Source: Luidia sarsii
Taxonomy: Eukaryota; Echinodermata; Asteroidea; Paxillosida; Luidiidae
NCBI GenBank assembly: GCA_949987565.1
Contig: OX465118.1
Span: 4,058,538-4,122,537 of the forward strand
DNA: 64,000 nucleotides
Reading direction: 5' to 3'
The translations under genes were made by a program, and so were the position numbers. Under the pieces are notes generated by a model, which was not told the DNA's origin, made no database searches, and was given only the letters and a program-made list of their open reading frames with translations. Below, piece by piece: positions 22,172-34,453 of the stretch (position 1 is its first letter; every line of letters begins with the position of its first letter).

Positions 22172-22338
22172 CCACTAATCCAAACAAACACACAGCCCTT
22201 TTCGGTCAGCTTATGAAGAGGACTAGCCAGTTCAGCAAACGCAGAGACAAACCGTCGATAATACGAGGCCAGTCCTAGGAAACTGCGGACCTCATGAACA
22301 CTCACTGGGACCGGCCAGTCTTTTACTCTCCGGATCTG
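22115..22338 (-). pseudogene. Gypsy RT thumb/connection fragment
   Basis: The minus strand encodes VKDWPVPVSVHEVRSFLGLA, SYYRRFV and LHKLTEK, the well-conserved segment after the gypsy RT palm. It joins directly to the integrase, with RNase H and the zinc-finger start deleted. On its upstream side it is cut by the terminus of the long inverted-repeat element starting at 22341. Confidence 0.85.
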
Positions 22339-24750
22339 TACAGTACTGATCGAAATTATTATCACCATTCGCGACCAATTTAGTGCGAATGATTCTTCGC
22401 GAAGACGTCCGCAATTTCTTATACTTACCAGTCTGGGGAGTCATTTCCTTTGCTAAGAGAACCAACGATTCGCGACTGAAGCGGCCATAGGTCCGAGGAG
22501 AAAATAATTACCGGTCCGGGGAGTCGTCTTTTCCGCGAAGACTCGCGAAGACCAGCGGCCATAAACCGAGGGAGAAACTACTCCGTACTGGTCTGGGGGC
22601 TCATTTCCTTTGCGAAGATTCGCAAAATCCAGCAGCCATCCATCAAAGGAAAAACTACCGGTCCCGGACATCATTTCTTTCGGGAAGATTACTGCCGATT
22701 CGCGAATTTCAGCGGCAATCGATCGGGGGAGGGGAGAGAGTTGGGGGAGACAGGGTTTACAAGTCCAACGTACGAACGTCTCTTCGCGAATGATGTGCGA
22801 ACGATCTGCGAAGATCTTAATGTACGGGGAAAAAAATATACGCCAACGAGATAAATGGTTGTTTTTTTCTTAGGGGGGCATGATCACATGGGCAATTGCC
22901 GTTTGTGGAGCTGGAATTGAAACTTCAGTTAACCGAACCCCCCCCTCCTTCAACCCAAGATCAATCCAGAGCACCGGCAGTTGCTTTTAAATTTGTTCCA
23001 GAATGTTTCGTTTTTTATTGTTTGAAATATTGGAAGCTGAAAAATTAGTGGGTAATGCAAGATCACTCCGTGCGGCCTCCGCCCAATTAGGTTGATATAC
23101 CGGTACCCTCAAATCGAAGCTTGTTTTCTCCCACTTTAGGGGCTTTCACAAAAGACAAAATCCCCGGGAATTTCGGTCTGTCTATTCACAGAACCGAAGA
23201 AATCACCGTGGATAAGCTTTTTCCCGGGGGATTCTTACCCCAGCTCTGGGTAGGGTAGAAGGAGAAAACCCTGGGACGTCATTTCTTTCGCGAAGATACA
23301 TGTAACTGCCAATTGGCGAATTTCAGAGGCACTCGATCAGGGGTGTGGGGAGAGTTGGGGGAGACAGGGTTTACAAGTCCAACGTACGAACCTCTCTTCG
23401 TGAACAATGCACGAATGATCTGAGAAGATAACACAACAATTTGCGATCTAAGGCTTAAAAATGTAAGAAAAAAACCCCGTACGCCAACGAGATACTGTAC
23501 ATGGTTGTTTTTTTTCTTGGGGGGGGGGGGGGGCATGATCACATGGGCAATTGCCGTTTGTGGAGCAGAAATTGAAACTTCAGTTAACCGAACCCCCCCC
23601 CCTCCTTCAACCCAAGATCAATCCAGAGCACCGGCAGTTGCTTTTAAATCTGTCTTTGTGAGCACCGCCAGGGCTTTAGGAGCCCTATCCTTGCTCCACG
23701 CTCAGAGCTTGCGGTTGAAACTCTGGTCCTTGCCAATGTGTAGTGCTTTGTGAGCAACGCCAAGGCTTTTCAAGCCGGCCCCATGCTCAGAGCTTGCGGT
23801 TAAAATAAAAATACACGACCAGATTCGCCTGCCAGAACTGAAGCCATTTTCCAAATTTTTTTTTTTTTTCTTGTTTTACCTTACCGTATCGGGTACCTCA
23901 CAAAAAAGTGTCCTAAATGTTCCAGAATGTTTTGTTTTTTATTGTTTGAAATATTGAAAGCTGAAAATCAGTGGGTAATGCAAAATCACTCTGTGCGGCC
24001 TCCGTCCATTTCGGTTGATATACCCTCAAATCGAAGCTTGTTTTCTCCCACTTTAGCCTTTAGGGGCTTTCACACAAGAACTGTCTGTCAACTGTGTCAA
24101 GTTTTTATTGATTCATTTTTGGTACTTTCCTGAAATAAAATAAAAATCGGGACGTTACCCACCTTTTTTCTTTTTTTTAATTAAGATTTCAGGAAGGTTC
24201 TATGAAGTTTCTTTGAAGGTTCTTTTATACAAGTACACCCCCTGTATGCACAGAAATAAACTTTCATACAAATTACAAAATGTGTAGGCCGACCAAAATT
24301 TCATTTTCGAAAAAGTTTGATACTGCCAACTCAACTGACGTACTCAGAATAACTTAATGAAAATATGCAGCGAAACTGCAAATACTATACAGGCCCCCTG
24401 TATATTTGTTTGCGTCGTATCCGTGAACGTAGAAAGGAAAAAATCAATGTTACAGCTCAGGCAATACAAAACATGTTAAGCGTCCTGCCTTTTGGGCAAC
24501 AAGGAAGGAGGGAGGCCCTTTTTTCCCCCTAAAATGCAAGCTGACCCATTTAATCATCAAGATTGGTAAGCGAGACTAGGAGTAGGAACGCTTCGCAGCT
24601 CCCATTTTGTGGCAATAACAAGTAATGTTTTCATGCCATCTAGGCAATCGTCAGTGGCGGTAGTGATTTTTGCAAATCAGTTTCTCTCTTTGTGCGGTAC
24701 CAGTATGGAAAATCGGTTAGGGTGACCGGGCTGCACTATTTAGGGGGTGA

Positions 24751-25035
24751 TTATTCCTCAAGTACGGAGAGCAGGGAGTCCAGCGTATAATCTGATTCCT
24801 TGAAAGAAACCAAACTTGACTGGGACGGGGGTTCTTTTGGGCATTTAGCGTGGGTGATAATTCCCGTCGGTTGTGGGGCGTTTTTGTTTTTTAGAAGGGT
24901 GGGTTGAGAAATACATGTATTCCAGAGTTCTTCATTGCCTGGGATGTGCCGCCATTGTTTGGCAACTGCTCTCCAGAATTCGCGGTGGTTAATCACCAGA
25001 TTATGGGTGGTGCGGACCACCAGAGGTGTTTGCAC
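24751..25035 (-). CDS. Hypothetical 94-codon frame in the core of LIR-1
   Basis: An uninterrupted frame in the unique, non-repeated centre of the element. It contains HREFWRAVAKQWRHIPGNEE and an acidic tail (SLLSVLEE). I do not recognise a family. The composition is ordinary and not repeat-like, unlike most frames nearby. It could be a cargo or transposase exon, or chance. Confidence 0.25.
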   Translation of the reverse strand: MQTPLVVRTTHNLVINHREFWRAVAKQWRHIPGNEELWNTCISQPTLLKNKNAPQPTGIITHAKCPKEPPSQSSLVSFKESDYTLDSLLSVLEE

Positions 25036-25099
25036 TAGAGGTGTTTGTTAGTTCATATTAAGCTCCCGCTCCGGAGTCCACACAGAGGGATTTTGCAAT

Positions 25100-25615
25100 A
25101 CCCAATGTTTTTCAGCTTCCAAGATTTCGAACAATAAAAGACAAAAACGTCTGAAAAAATCTGGAATATATAGGACACACGTTTCTTATGAGGTAATGTA
25201 AAGAAAAAATTGTTTTATTGGAAACTGGCTTCAGCACGATGTCTCGGGCGGGAGACAGTCTTGTCATGTATTTTTGCTCTGTGCTGTGAGTTAGAGCTCT
25301 AAGGCCGGCTTGAAAAGCCTTGGCGGTGCTCACACAGCACTACATGTACCTTGACAAGGACCGAGTTACAACCGCAAGCTCTGAGCGTGGAGCAAGGATA
25401 GGGCTCCTAAAGCCCTGGCGGTGCTCACAAAGACAGATGTAAAAGCAACTGCCGGTGCTCTGATAGGGCTACTATTAAAGCCCTGTCTGTGCTCATAAAG
25501 ACAGGATTGGTCTTTGGTTGATAGGGGGGGGGGTTCGGTTAACTGAAGTTTCAATTCCTCCTCAACAAACGGCAATATTGCCCATGTCACAAGCCCCCCC
25601 CCCAAGAAAAAAACA
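25100..25615. repeat. Inner inverted copy of the LIR-1 arm
   Basis: This repeats, in reverse complement, the left-arm stretch at about 23520-24000, including GCAAGCTCTGAGCGTGGAGC and AGCCCTGGCGGTGCTCACAA. LIR-1 therefore holds a second, smaller palindrome around its unique core (24.1-25.1 kb). Confidence 0.75.
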
Positions 25616-26304
25616 ACCATGGAAGAAGGGTGGCAATATTATCCATTTGGATATTCGAGATGATTCGTTTTGAATAGTTTTGTAAGTTTCTGAACGTTTA
25701 CATGACTGTAATCCCCAATGTCGGCTGGACAGGAAATGAAGATCACTGTGATTGAAGAGCGTTTGACACCGGAGAGCTTGCTATTAATATTTTTAAGGGA
25801 GCCTGGCTAAGTTTTGCAGGAACAAGACTTTTCGAAGGCTTCTTTCTAGAACTTCAATTAAATAAAATGCTCACAAACAGACAACCTTGTTGGTCTGCAG
25901 AACACGGCAATTCTTGAAATCAAACTTAGAGAACTGGCCCCAGTTACAGTGCTATAATATTACTGTCATTTTACTTCGGGGCAAAAGCCAGACAACCTTA
26001 ATTTCCGCTTAGGGCATAAACAGGGTTTTTCTTGAGTGGCCAGCCGGGCCACCTCAGTAAATTTCCAAGCCAAAACATTGGTGGCCCGGATGGTGTACAT
26101 TTACATGCATAGGTACATGTATTTCTATATTAGGGTTCAAAACTCCACAAACTTGTATGCACTAACATGATAACTATAGAGTAGGTGGTAAATTAACTAA
26201 TTAAATTGCATATTAACTTGAGACTAAATATAAAATATCATTTGTTTGTTGCATGTATCATCATTTTCTATCAACTTTCAAAATATGACCAATTTAAAGT
26301 GGGA

Positions 26305-26672
26305 AGGATGATCAACCTCCGAATAAAACAAAACCCATTTGAACCCAAGTTTCCTCGCCTGGTGGAAAAGGCAAGAAGAGCCTGCAGTAGGATGATTGAC
26401 AGCTCTATTGTTAAAAATGTGATACAACGTTTAAGGCGGCTCCTGTGTAGATGTCTTTCCCAAATTCTGGTGTTGTTTTTAGAATAGGACTACTTGGGAC
26501 ATGCGGGAGAGTTGTGCAACTAAGTCTTCATTAGGCCTATTTGATAATATTGATAATACATTTCCTTTAAAATGGCAAAGTATAGAACTTTCTTTTGGTA
26601 TGGTACGTCACGGATTCAGTTTCTGCCAACCGCCGGCTTGCAAACTATGGTCGGCCGTTACGCTAAATTCAA
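26305..26672. repeat. 368-bp direct repeat, left copy
   Basis: Identical in length to 27831-28198, with only two substitutions that I can see (near 26467 and 26502). The sequence contains a diverged unit of the GGAAGGATGATCAACCTCCG tandem family seen at 18.8-19.5 kb. Confidence 0.88.
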
Positions 26673-27617
26673 CACAGCAGGAAGCCAGAGCTTCTTGCTG
26701 TGTTCCCACTGTGTCTCAAAGTCTATTTCGGTGTCTTCTATCAGTTCTTGTAGCTGCTGGAACCTGTTTGAAAGGCTGATCTTGAATGCTGCCTGTGTGG
26801 CCTTGTTTCCAAGCCGTCCAACGTTGTACCTGGTCTTTGTGTTTTTGGTGCTGGTGAATCGCTTGAGCCGCAGTCTCACTGCTGTCACAAGAAGGTGGTG
26901 ATCTGATGACACGTCGGCACCTCTCATCACTCGCACATCTTGCCAGGACCTCCTGAACTTTCGGCTGATACAGATGTGGTCAATCTGGTTCTCCGTGACG
27001 TGGTCCGGAGATTTCCAAGTGGCCTTGTGGATGCGCTTGTGTGGGAAGATGCTTCCTCCTATCACCAGCTGGTTCAGGGCACAAATATCTGCAAAGCGCC
27101 CGCCATTCTCGTTCATCTGTCCCAGTCCGTGTGTCCCCATAGTGCCCTCATACCCTGTGTTGTCTGACCCTATCTTTGCGTTAAAATCTCCCATCAGGAT
27201 TGTCATATCCTTTGCTCCTCTTTTGTCTATCACTGTCTGGAGTTGATAGTAGAACTCATCTTTCTTCCCTTCATCCGCATCATTGGTGGGAGCATAGCAC
27301 TGGATGATATTCAGCCTAATGTCTTTCTTCTTGGTGGTGAACTTGGCTGTGATGATGCGGGAATTGACAGGTTCCCAGCCGATGAGAGCCCGCTGTGCCT
27401 CCGAAGCCAGCATCAGGGCCACACCCTCAGTGTGGGGGGCTCCATCCTCTGTATGTCCCGAGTACAGTGGCTGCTCTCCAGATGAAAGTCTCGGCTGTCC
27501 TGATTGTAGCCACCTTGTCTCACTCAGTCCTAGCACCCCGATCTTGTAGGCCTTCATCTCTCTCGCTACTTGGATGGTTCTTCCTACCTCGTACATAGTC
27601 CTGATGTTCCAAGTGGC
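26673..27617 (-). pseudogene. RTE-like LINE endonuclease (3'-truncated element)
   Basis: The minus strand starts with TWNIRTMYE at 27617 and gives a nearly complete AP-type endonuclease: LGLSETRW, YAPTNDADEG, LMGDFNAKIG, NQIDHICISRKF, GADVSSDHHLLV. These carry the catalytic E, D/N, D and H of the exonuclease-endonuclease-phosphatase fold. The family resembles the RTE-like proteins often labelled craniofacial development protein 2-like. The frame ends at 26673, where a direct repeat begins; no RT follows. The 5' untranslated segment (27618-27830) is retained, so the loss is at the 3' end, unusual for a LINE. Confidence 0.85.
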
Positions 27618-27830
27618 TACACGTGTTCCTGGATGTAAGAAGGGGCATTGGCCTTGCAGCTTCCTTTCGGCTTTCTCTGCAAAGCGTCATAAGTCTCCGG
27701 GGTGGAGACCCTTCCTCGTCCAGGTGAATGTTTCGGTTTGTTGTCGTCGATGCTTCTGTAACTTAGTTGTTTTACCGGTAGGGCTGTTAACCCTACGCGA
27801 ACCCCTTTATCTTCCGGGCGAGGTGGTCCG

Positions 27831-28198
27831 AGGATGATCAACCTCCGAATAAAACAAAACCCATTTGAACCCAAGTTTCCTCGCCTGGTGGAAAAGGCAA
27901 GAAGAGCCTGCAGTAGGATGATTGACAGCTCTATTGTTAAAAATGTGATACAACGTTTAAGGCGGCTCCTGTGTAGATGTCTTTCCCAAATTCTGGCGTT
28001 GTTTTTAGAATAGGACTACTTGGGACATGCAGGAGAGTTGTGCAACTAAGTCTTCATTAGGCCTATTTGATAATATTGATAATACATTTCCTTTAAAATG
28101 GCAAAGTATAGAACTTTCTTTTGGTATGGTACGTCACGGATTCAGTTTCTGCCAACCGCCGGCTTGCAAACTATGGTCGGCCGTTACGCTAAATTCAA
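27831..28198. repeat. 368-bp direct repeat, right copy
   Basis: Partner of 26305-26672. The 1,158-bp block between the copies is the truncated RTE-like fragment and nothing else. Confidence 0.88.
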
Positions 28199-30141
28199 AA
28201 GACAATTATTTTTAAAATGTGTATAACTATGTAACAAAAAGCTAGACGACCATAAGAATACTCAGCGATCTTCACAAATCATACCCAACACAAAATGCAG
28301 ATTGTTGAATTTATTATTGGCTACAATCGATGTCAGTTGTCCATTATTGAAGCTGACGGCCGCCGCGTACCAAATGTACGTCAATGGCTGGAAACGAAAG
28401 AAAGGTCTAAAATCTACACTAATCTACATCTAAAAGCACTACACATTGGCAAGGACCAGAGTTTCAACCGCAAGCTCTGAGCGTGGAGCAAGGATAGGAC
28501 TCCTAAAGTCCTGGCGGTGCTCACAAAGACAAACTTAAAAGCAACTGCCGGTGCTCTGGATTGATCTTGGGTAGAAGGAGGGCGGGAGGGGGGGGGGGAG
28601 TTCGGTTAACTGAAGTTTCCATTCCCGCTCCACAAACGGCAATTGCCCATGTGATCATGCCCCCCCCCCTCCGAGAAAAATCAACCATGTACAGTATCTC
28701 GTTGGCCTACGGGTTTTTTCTTACATTTTTAGGCCTTAGGTCACAAATTGTTATCTTCTCAGATGGTTCGTGCATCGTTCGCGAAGAGAGGTTCGTACGT
28801 TGGACCTGTAAACCCTGTCTCCCCCAACTCTCCCCACACCCCTGATCGATTGCCTCTAAAAATCGCGAATCGGCAGTTGTCTTCCTGAAAGAAATGACGT
28901 CCCAGGGTTTTCTCCTTCTACCCTATACCCCGAGCTGGGGTAAGAATTCCCCGGGGAAAAGCTTATCCACGGTGATTTCTTCGGTTGTGTGAATAGACGG
29001 ACCGAAATTACCGGGGATTTCGTCTTGTGTTAAAGCCCCTAAAGTGGGAGATAACAAGCTTCGATTTGAGGGTATATCATCCGAAATGGACGGAGGCCAC
29101 ACAGAGTGATTTTGCATTACCCAGTGATTTTCAGCTTCAAATGTTTCAAACAATAAAAAAACGAAACATTCTGGAACATTTAGGACACTTTTTTATAAGG
29201 TACCCGGTACGGTAAGGTAAAACAAGAAAAATGGTTTAATTTGGAAAATGGCTTCAGTACAACGTCTCTGGCAGAAGAATCTGGTCGTGTATTTTATTAA
29301 CCGCAAGCTCTGAGCATGCATGGAGCCTGCTTGAAAAGCCTTGGCGTTGCTCACAAAGCACTACACATTGGCAAGGACCAGAGTTTCAACTGCAAGCTCT
29401 GAGCGTGGAGCGAGGATAGGGCTGCTAAAGCCATGGCGGTGCTCACACAGACAAACTTAAAAGCAACTGTCGGTGCTCTGGACTGATCTTGGGTTGAAGG
29501 AGTGGGGGGGGGGGGGGGGTTTCGGTTTACTGAAGTTTCCATTCCCGCTCCACAAACGGCAATTGCCCATGTGATCATGCCCCCCTAAGAAACAACCATT
29601 TATCTTGTTGGCGTACGGTTTTTCCCCCCCGTACATTTAGGCCTTAGGTCGCAAATTTTTGTGCTTTCTTCGCAGATCGTTCGCGCATCATTTGCGAAGA
29701 GACGTTCGTACGTTGGACTTGTAAACCCTGTCTCCCCCAACTCTCTCCCCACCCCCGATCGATTGCCGCTGAAATTCGCGAATCGGCAGTAATCTTCCCG
29801 AAAGAAATGACGTCTGGGACCGGTAGTTTCTCCTTTGATGGATGGCTGCTGGATTTTGCGAATTTTCGCAAAGGAAATGACCCCCGGACCAGTACGGAGT
29901 AGTTTCTCCCTCGGTTTATGGCCGCTGGTCTTCGCGAGTCTTCGCGGAGAAGACGACTCCTCGGACCGGTAATTATTTTCTCCTCGGACCTATGGCCGCT
30001 TCAGTCGCGATTGGTTGGTTCTCTTCGCAAAGGAAATGACTCCCCGGACTGGTAAGTATAAGAAATTGCGGACGTCTTCGCGAAGAATCATTCAAACTAA
30101 ATTGGTCGCGAATGGTGATAATAATTTCGATCAGTACTGTA

Positions 30142-30602
30142 GGTGTATGTGCCACTCCACTCTTGGCATGACTGTCCAGTGCAGAGTGGCCATAGTTTGA
30201 CATGGCCCTGCTGGGTGTATGTGCCACTCCACTCATGGCATGACTGTCCAGTGCAGAGTGGCCATAGTTTGACATGGCCCTGCTGGGTGTATGTGCCACT
30301 CCACTCATGGCATGACTGTCCAGTGCAGAGTGGCCATAGTTTGACATGGCCCTGCTGGGTGTACACAAATGTATGTGCCACTCCACTCATGGTATGATGA
30401 CTGTCCAGTGCAGAGTGGCCATAGTTTGACATGGCCCTGCTGGGTGTACAAACTGTATGTGCCACTCCACTCATGGCTTGACTGTCCAGTGCAGAGTGAC
30501 CATAGTTTGACATGGCCCTGCTAGGTGTATGTGCTACTCCACCCATGGCAATATGACTGTCCAGTGCAGAGTGGCCATAGTTTGACATGGTCCTGCTGGG
30601 TG
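30142..30602. repeat. 72/75-bp satellite, block 1
   Basis: About six monomers built on TATGTGCCACTCCACTCATG, GCATGACTGTCCAGTGCAGA, GTGGCCATAGTTTGACATGG and CCCTGCTGGGTG. Length varies in steps of 3 bp. It abuts LIR-1 on the left and LIR-2 on the right. Confidence 0.9.
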
Positions 30603-31464
30603 TACAGTACTCACTGAAATGAAGTAGCTTTTTCAACGCGTTAGCAACGCGATGGCTTATCGCGATAAGAGTGTTGAAAATGAATTATTAATTTCGGCCT
30701 ATAAATAATTCATCGTTTGTTATCGCGATAAAGCCACCTTTCAACGTGATAGCAACGCGATAGGCAACGCGATAGCAACGCGATACAAAGCGTGCGCCCT
30801 AACACGATAGCAACGCGTTGACCGACGGGGCGCATCGTGTTGATCCAAGTCACGCGGGAGCCATAGTGGGGCGGCATCAACGCGTGACAACGCGATATAA
30901 CGCGAGAGTTAGAGGGGCATGCAACTGCATGCTACTGTAGATAAGTCTGACAGTTTGTTTTGTATTCAGATGAAGGCCGTAAGAAGGTAATTTACGTGGT
31001 CATTTCGACTTATTTTTCTCACGCCGAGATTGCATCCGCAAAACAATTGATGAAGGTTGGAGATTAGAAAATGAATCATCAAGGGTAATTAAGGAAAAGG
31101 AAAACAAATTCATCTGTCTTGGGCATATTTGACGGCAGCCGAACTTGTGGATTGTCAGGAAAGTCATCTCAATGAATCCATCGTATTTTTATACGTTCCG
31201 AATATTGCCAGGCCGTCGAGTTTGCATCCGTAAAACATTATACATATGAAGCTTAACGATTGGAAAATGTATCAAGTACATGTAATTATAGGAAAGGAAA
31301 ACATTTCCGTTTGTCTCTAGCGTACATGACAGCAGCTGAACAAATCGATTGTCGGACAAGCCATATCAGTTTCTGCTAGCTCCGTCTACGCACCGTACCG
31401 CCATGTGCATAGGCTCCGATTCTTGCCAGGCCGTCCGTCAAGTCTATCCAATGAGAACCCGTGA

Positions 31465-31612
31465 TCTCATCTCACCCACGAAACTAAACTGTACATGTTT
31501 ATTTGGGACCAAAAAAGTGTAAAGCCTGCAATACATTGTGCTTTCAACATGTTTTAATCTTGCTGGTCGACGGTCACACACGCCCAGGAACACTGCTTCC
31601 AAGTAGGCCTAT
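31465..31612. repeat. ~150-bp direct repeat B, outer copy
   Basis: ATCTCATCTCACCCACGAAA through AAGTAGGCCTA, repeated at 32548-32698 with a few changes. Placed on the 3' side of the recombinase, it fits the B2 part of Ngaro split repeats. Confidence 0.75.
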
Positions 31613-32547
31613 AACTACATGTACTATCACACAACCTTTACAATCACAATACTGTAATTTACGTATTGAATTATTAACAACAGACTATTAGCAATTAAGA
31701 TAAATTATACAATTATGCACAAAATGACTTGTTAACTCGAAAGTACATTTGTATGTTAAACAATATTTCTTCTCTATGATTGTGCTAGGCATTAATAGAG
31801 GCAAAACATCCCAGCGTTTTCCAATGCATTGCATTCTGAAGAAAAACTGTATGGTAATTTATATGTACTTATGCAGATAAGGATGTATTGCGGTGCACTG
31901 CTGGAATCAATGTGACTGCCGAAAATGCGATACTTAGTGGCCTTCAAGTAGGCATAAATACCTATATGTTGGCTTTAACAACCGCCGTCATCGTGCCGCT
32001 TCAGGCCTGCTAGTTTTTGCCGCTGTTTTTTGTTTCCAAACTAAATACAACATGGTTTGACTGAGTCAAAGTGCTTTAAAATGCAGGGAATGTTTGAAAA
32101 CCCTTTGTTTACCGACCTTGAGACAGGCGAAAAACAGATATCAAAACCTGAACTTTTTGTGCAGGAAAAAGATGCTGAAAATTCCTGTCTGACCCCCGAA
32201 GGCGATCGAGCAGAAGTCATCGAGTACGAGCTCCAAGGTCCTAATTGCTTTTCATGCAAAGACTATACAACGAGTATGCACTGAATACATGATTAAACCA
32301 CTTGAAAAATACGGTATATATGTCAAAAACCTTAAATTAAAGAAATGAACTGTATGGCGCGGTGACCGCGAATGACCAACACGCCCTAAACGCACATTCC
32401 ACTACAACTCATGCATGCATCACTGCCCACTAAAAGCCTACCCTCCTTACGTAACGGGCAGCACTTCCCGCAATCCGCTTGCATGCATCTCACGCTTACA
32501 ATGAGATAATAATTCTCTTTTCTACTCGTGCCAAAGAGAATTTATCA

Positions 32548-32698
32548 ATCTCATCTCACCCACGAAACTAAACTGTACACGTTTATTTGGGACCAAAAAA
32601 GTGTAAGGCCTGCAATACATTGTGCTTTCAACATGTTTTAATCTTGCTGGTCGACGGTCACACATGTGCCCAGGAACACTGCTTCCAAGTAGGCCTAC
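32548..32698. repeat. ~150-bp direct repeat B, inner copy
   Basis: Partner of 31465-31612, located about 120 bp 3' of the recombinase stop. It would be B1 in the Ngaro arrangement. Confidence 0.75.
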
Positions 32699-32821
32699 AG
32701 GAATTTTGGCCTATAGTAGCGAGAGAAAAGCTCGGAAATAATATGCGTAGCGACGGTAGGGTTACGGTTTAATACGAATAAGTTACATCATATATTATAT
32801 TTGTTTATTTATTTCAAAGCC

Positions 32822-33841
32822 TCATGGCCCTTGATACGGACAACTTGTTGAGTCCTCAATGTACACATCCTTGGAAGATATCGACTTCCATCCTCCATGG
32901 CGCGTAACGCATCTCTCATTTACGGCTTCTGAAGAGGCGGCCTGAGTAGCACCTCCAGCCTTTAAGCTATGCGTGCCAATGGTGGTGGGATCAGTGACGT
33001 AAGCAGATAGGCCTCGCACGTTTAACTCTCTGGCCGTTGTGTAAGAAATCGCTCTATTTGAAGGTTTGAGACCTCGCTTGGTATGTCTCAGCCCACAAAC
33101 TAGGGGATGGGATGGCACTTTGGAAACACCCAACATGTCGATGTAGCGCTCTGACATGGTGACGGGACAGGTGGGGTTTTCTGTCCTGGCGATGTAGACC
33201 GTATGCCCTTGTCTGTATTGATCGTTTTTCCTCTTTGGCACGTGAATTGTCATATAGTCCCTGACACGAAGGGAAATTGTCTCCTCGCACCTGAGCATAC
33301 CCGTGAATGACACCAGGCACATGAAGAGCAGACGTACATCTGAAAGAGGGGCGTCCTGTTTTCCTTTGTCTGCCACTATTTTGGCGAGGACTTCGGGTGA
33401 TATGGGTTCTTTTGGAGACTTCGGTTTCGCAAGCCTTCGACGGCATTCTTCTACCACGGCCTTTACAAAACTGTCGTCAGTGGGTGAGGTAGTAGCTGCT
33501 AGATTGTGTGCCCATCTAATACTATAAACTGCTGTGTCAATTGGAGATTTGGAAAGAGCTGACTTTGACAAGTGCTCGACGTATAATGCAAGCTCTGTGC
33601 GTTTGACGGGAAAAACCTGGAGTTGATACGTGCGGGCGAAGGATCTCCAACGATTCCATCCTCCGAGATATTTGTCCGTAGTTGAGCCTGCTTTTGACGC
33701 TAGCACTGTGCGATGCATTGATGTGACCAATCCTGACAGGTATTTGCTGCTGCTGATGTTGGTGTCGGAAGCGAACTCAGTCCACACTCCCTTAGCAAAC
33801 ACGTCTGTTGAAAACAAAACCAGAAATGTGGTTTTAAGCAC
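32822..33841 (-). CDS. Tyrosine recombinase (Ngaro/DIRS type)
   Basis: This frame of 339 codons integrates cDNA circles by site-specific recombination in this retroelement class. An N-terminal SAM-like domain (to about residue 120) precedes the catalytic core: R184 in GMLRCEETISL, lysines at PKRKND (about 203-205), H291 in THSLKAGGAT, H315 in RHGGWKS and the nucleophile Y327 in KDVYIEDS. The second arginine of the H-x-x-R box is K294, one transition away, which may impair catalysis. The start is uncertain: TTGTTTTCAACAG just upstream of residue 12 looks like a splice acceptor. No internal stop breaks the core. Confidence 0.88.
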   Translation of the reverse strand: MLKTTFLVLFSTDVFAKGVWTEFASDTNISSSKYLSGLVTSMHRTVLASKAGSTTDKYLGGWNRWRSFARTYQLQVFPVKRTELALYVEHLSKSALSKSPIDTAVYSIRWAHNLAATTSPTDDSFVKAVVEECRRRLAKPKSPKEPISPEVLAKIVADKGKQDAPLSDVRLLFMCLVSFTGMLRCEETISLRVRDYMTIHVPKRKNDQYRQGHTVYIARTENPTCPVTMSERYIDMLGVSKVPSHPLVCGLRHTKRGLKPSNRAISYTTARELNVRGLSAYVTDPTTIGTHSLKAGGATQAASSEAVNERCVTRHGGWKSISSKDVYIEDSTSCPYQGP

Positions 33842-34109
33842 CGCTCAAACAAAACAAAATCAAAAACAAAACAAAGTGCCTTGGCCTTTGTTGACAAAGT
33901 AAACCTCTCAACGTTTTCATGATCGTTCATGTTCATCGAATCATGAGAGGATCATCATGATCCGGCGCACGCTCTGTACTGAATGGAACATCACCAAAGA
34001 CCTCTCATGGGTCACGCATGCCTCTGATGACGAGGTCCCGCCGCTCATGGGCGAGATTTGTGTGAGCTTCATGCTCGTTCGTTGTCATTGCATTTGACAA
34101 GAAAGGTAC

Positions 34110-34453
34110 TCATGCCTGGTTGAATTCAAATCTCATGGCAAGAAGCCTGAATGGCAAAGAACCTTGAAATAAACATTTGCCCGGTTTGTAAGACATGCAC
34201 TGTCCTCTTCCTAGAATGCATAGGTTTGGAAGGTTCGGGATTGCTACATGAGCTGTCAAATATTTCTTAAAGGTACCCATCGTGGGCGATAAAATTGGCC
34301 AATAAGCCGCTGATAGCCATTCGGGCACAATCAATGTACCGCTTGCATTGCAATTCTTCATATGCTTTACCGCGTTCAGGACCATACTGGCGGGTGGACA
34401 AACCCAGTTATTTTCTGTTGCCCAGTTCTGAGTAAAACAATCTGCGGCTATGC
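34110..34453 (-). pseudogene. RT-RNase H C-terminal connector domain
   Basis: Contains DCFTQNWATENNWVCPPASM and HMKNCNASGTLIVPEWLSAA, the segment that follows RNase H in Ngaro/DIRS polyproteins; the second copy at 52.7-53.1 kb has the same motif. It is separated from the RT/RNase H frame by a shift near 34450. Confidence 0.75.

Larger units (their letters stand above)
22341..30139. mobile_element. Long inverted-repeat element LIR-1 (7.8 kb, CAGTACT termini, TA flanks)
   Basis: Both ends begin CAGTACTGATCGAAATTATT (right end read as reverse complement) and both are flanked by TA. The arms remain complementary for roughly 1.4 kb (22341 to about 23710) against 1.7 kb (about 28440 to 30139), with indels. 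The terminal CAGTACTG and TA target are typical of Tc1/mariner-type ends. The arms contain internally duplicated blocks (GATCACATGGGCAATTGCCG occurs twice in the left arm). I find no transposase. The left flank is gypsy, the right flank satellite, so this is not a simple single insertion. Confidence 0.75.

Noticed and set aside
30142..30602. CRISPR-like array
   Set aside because: Monomers are 72-75 bp and continuous, with no unique spacers, and the genome is clearly eukaryotic.
32057..32284. 75-codon plus-strand frame as a gene
   Set aside because: It lies in the terminal repeat region of the YR element on the opposite strand, has no recognised domain and lacks splice context. Mentioned within the element entry only.
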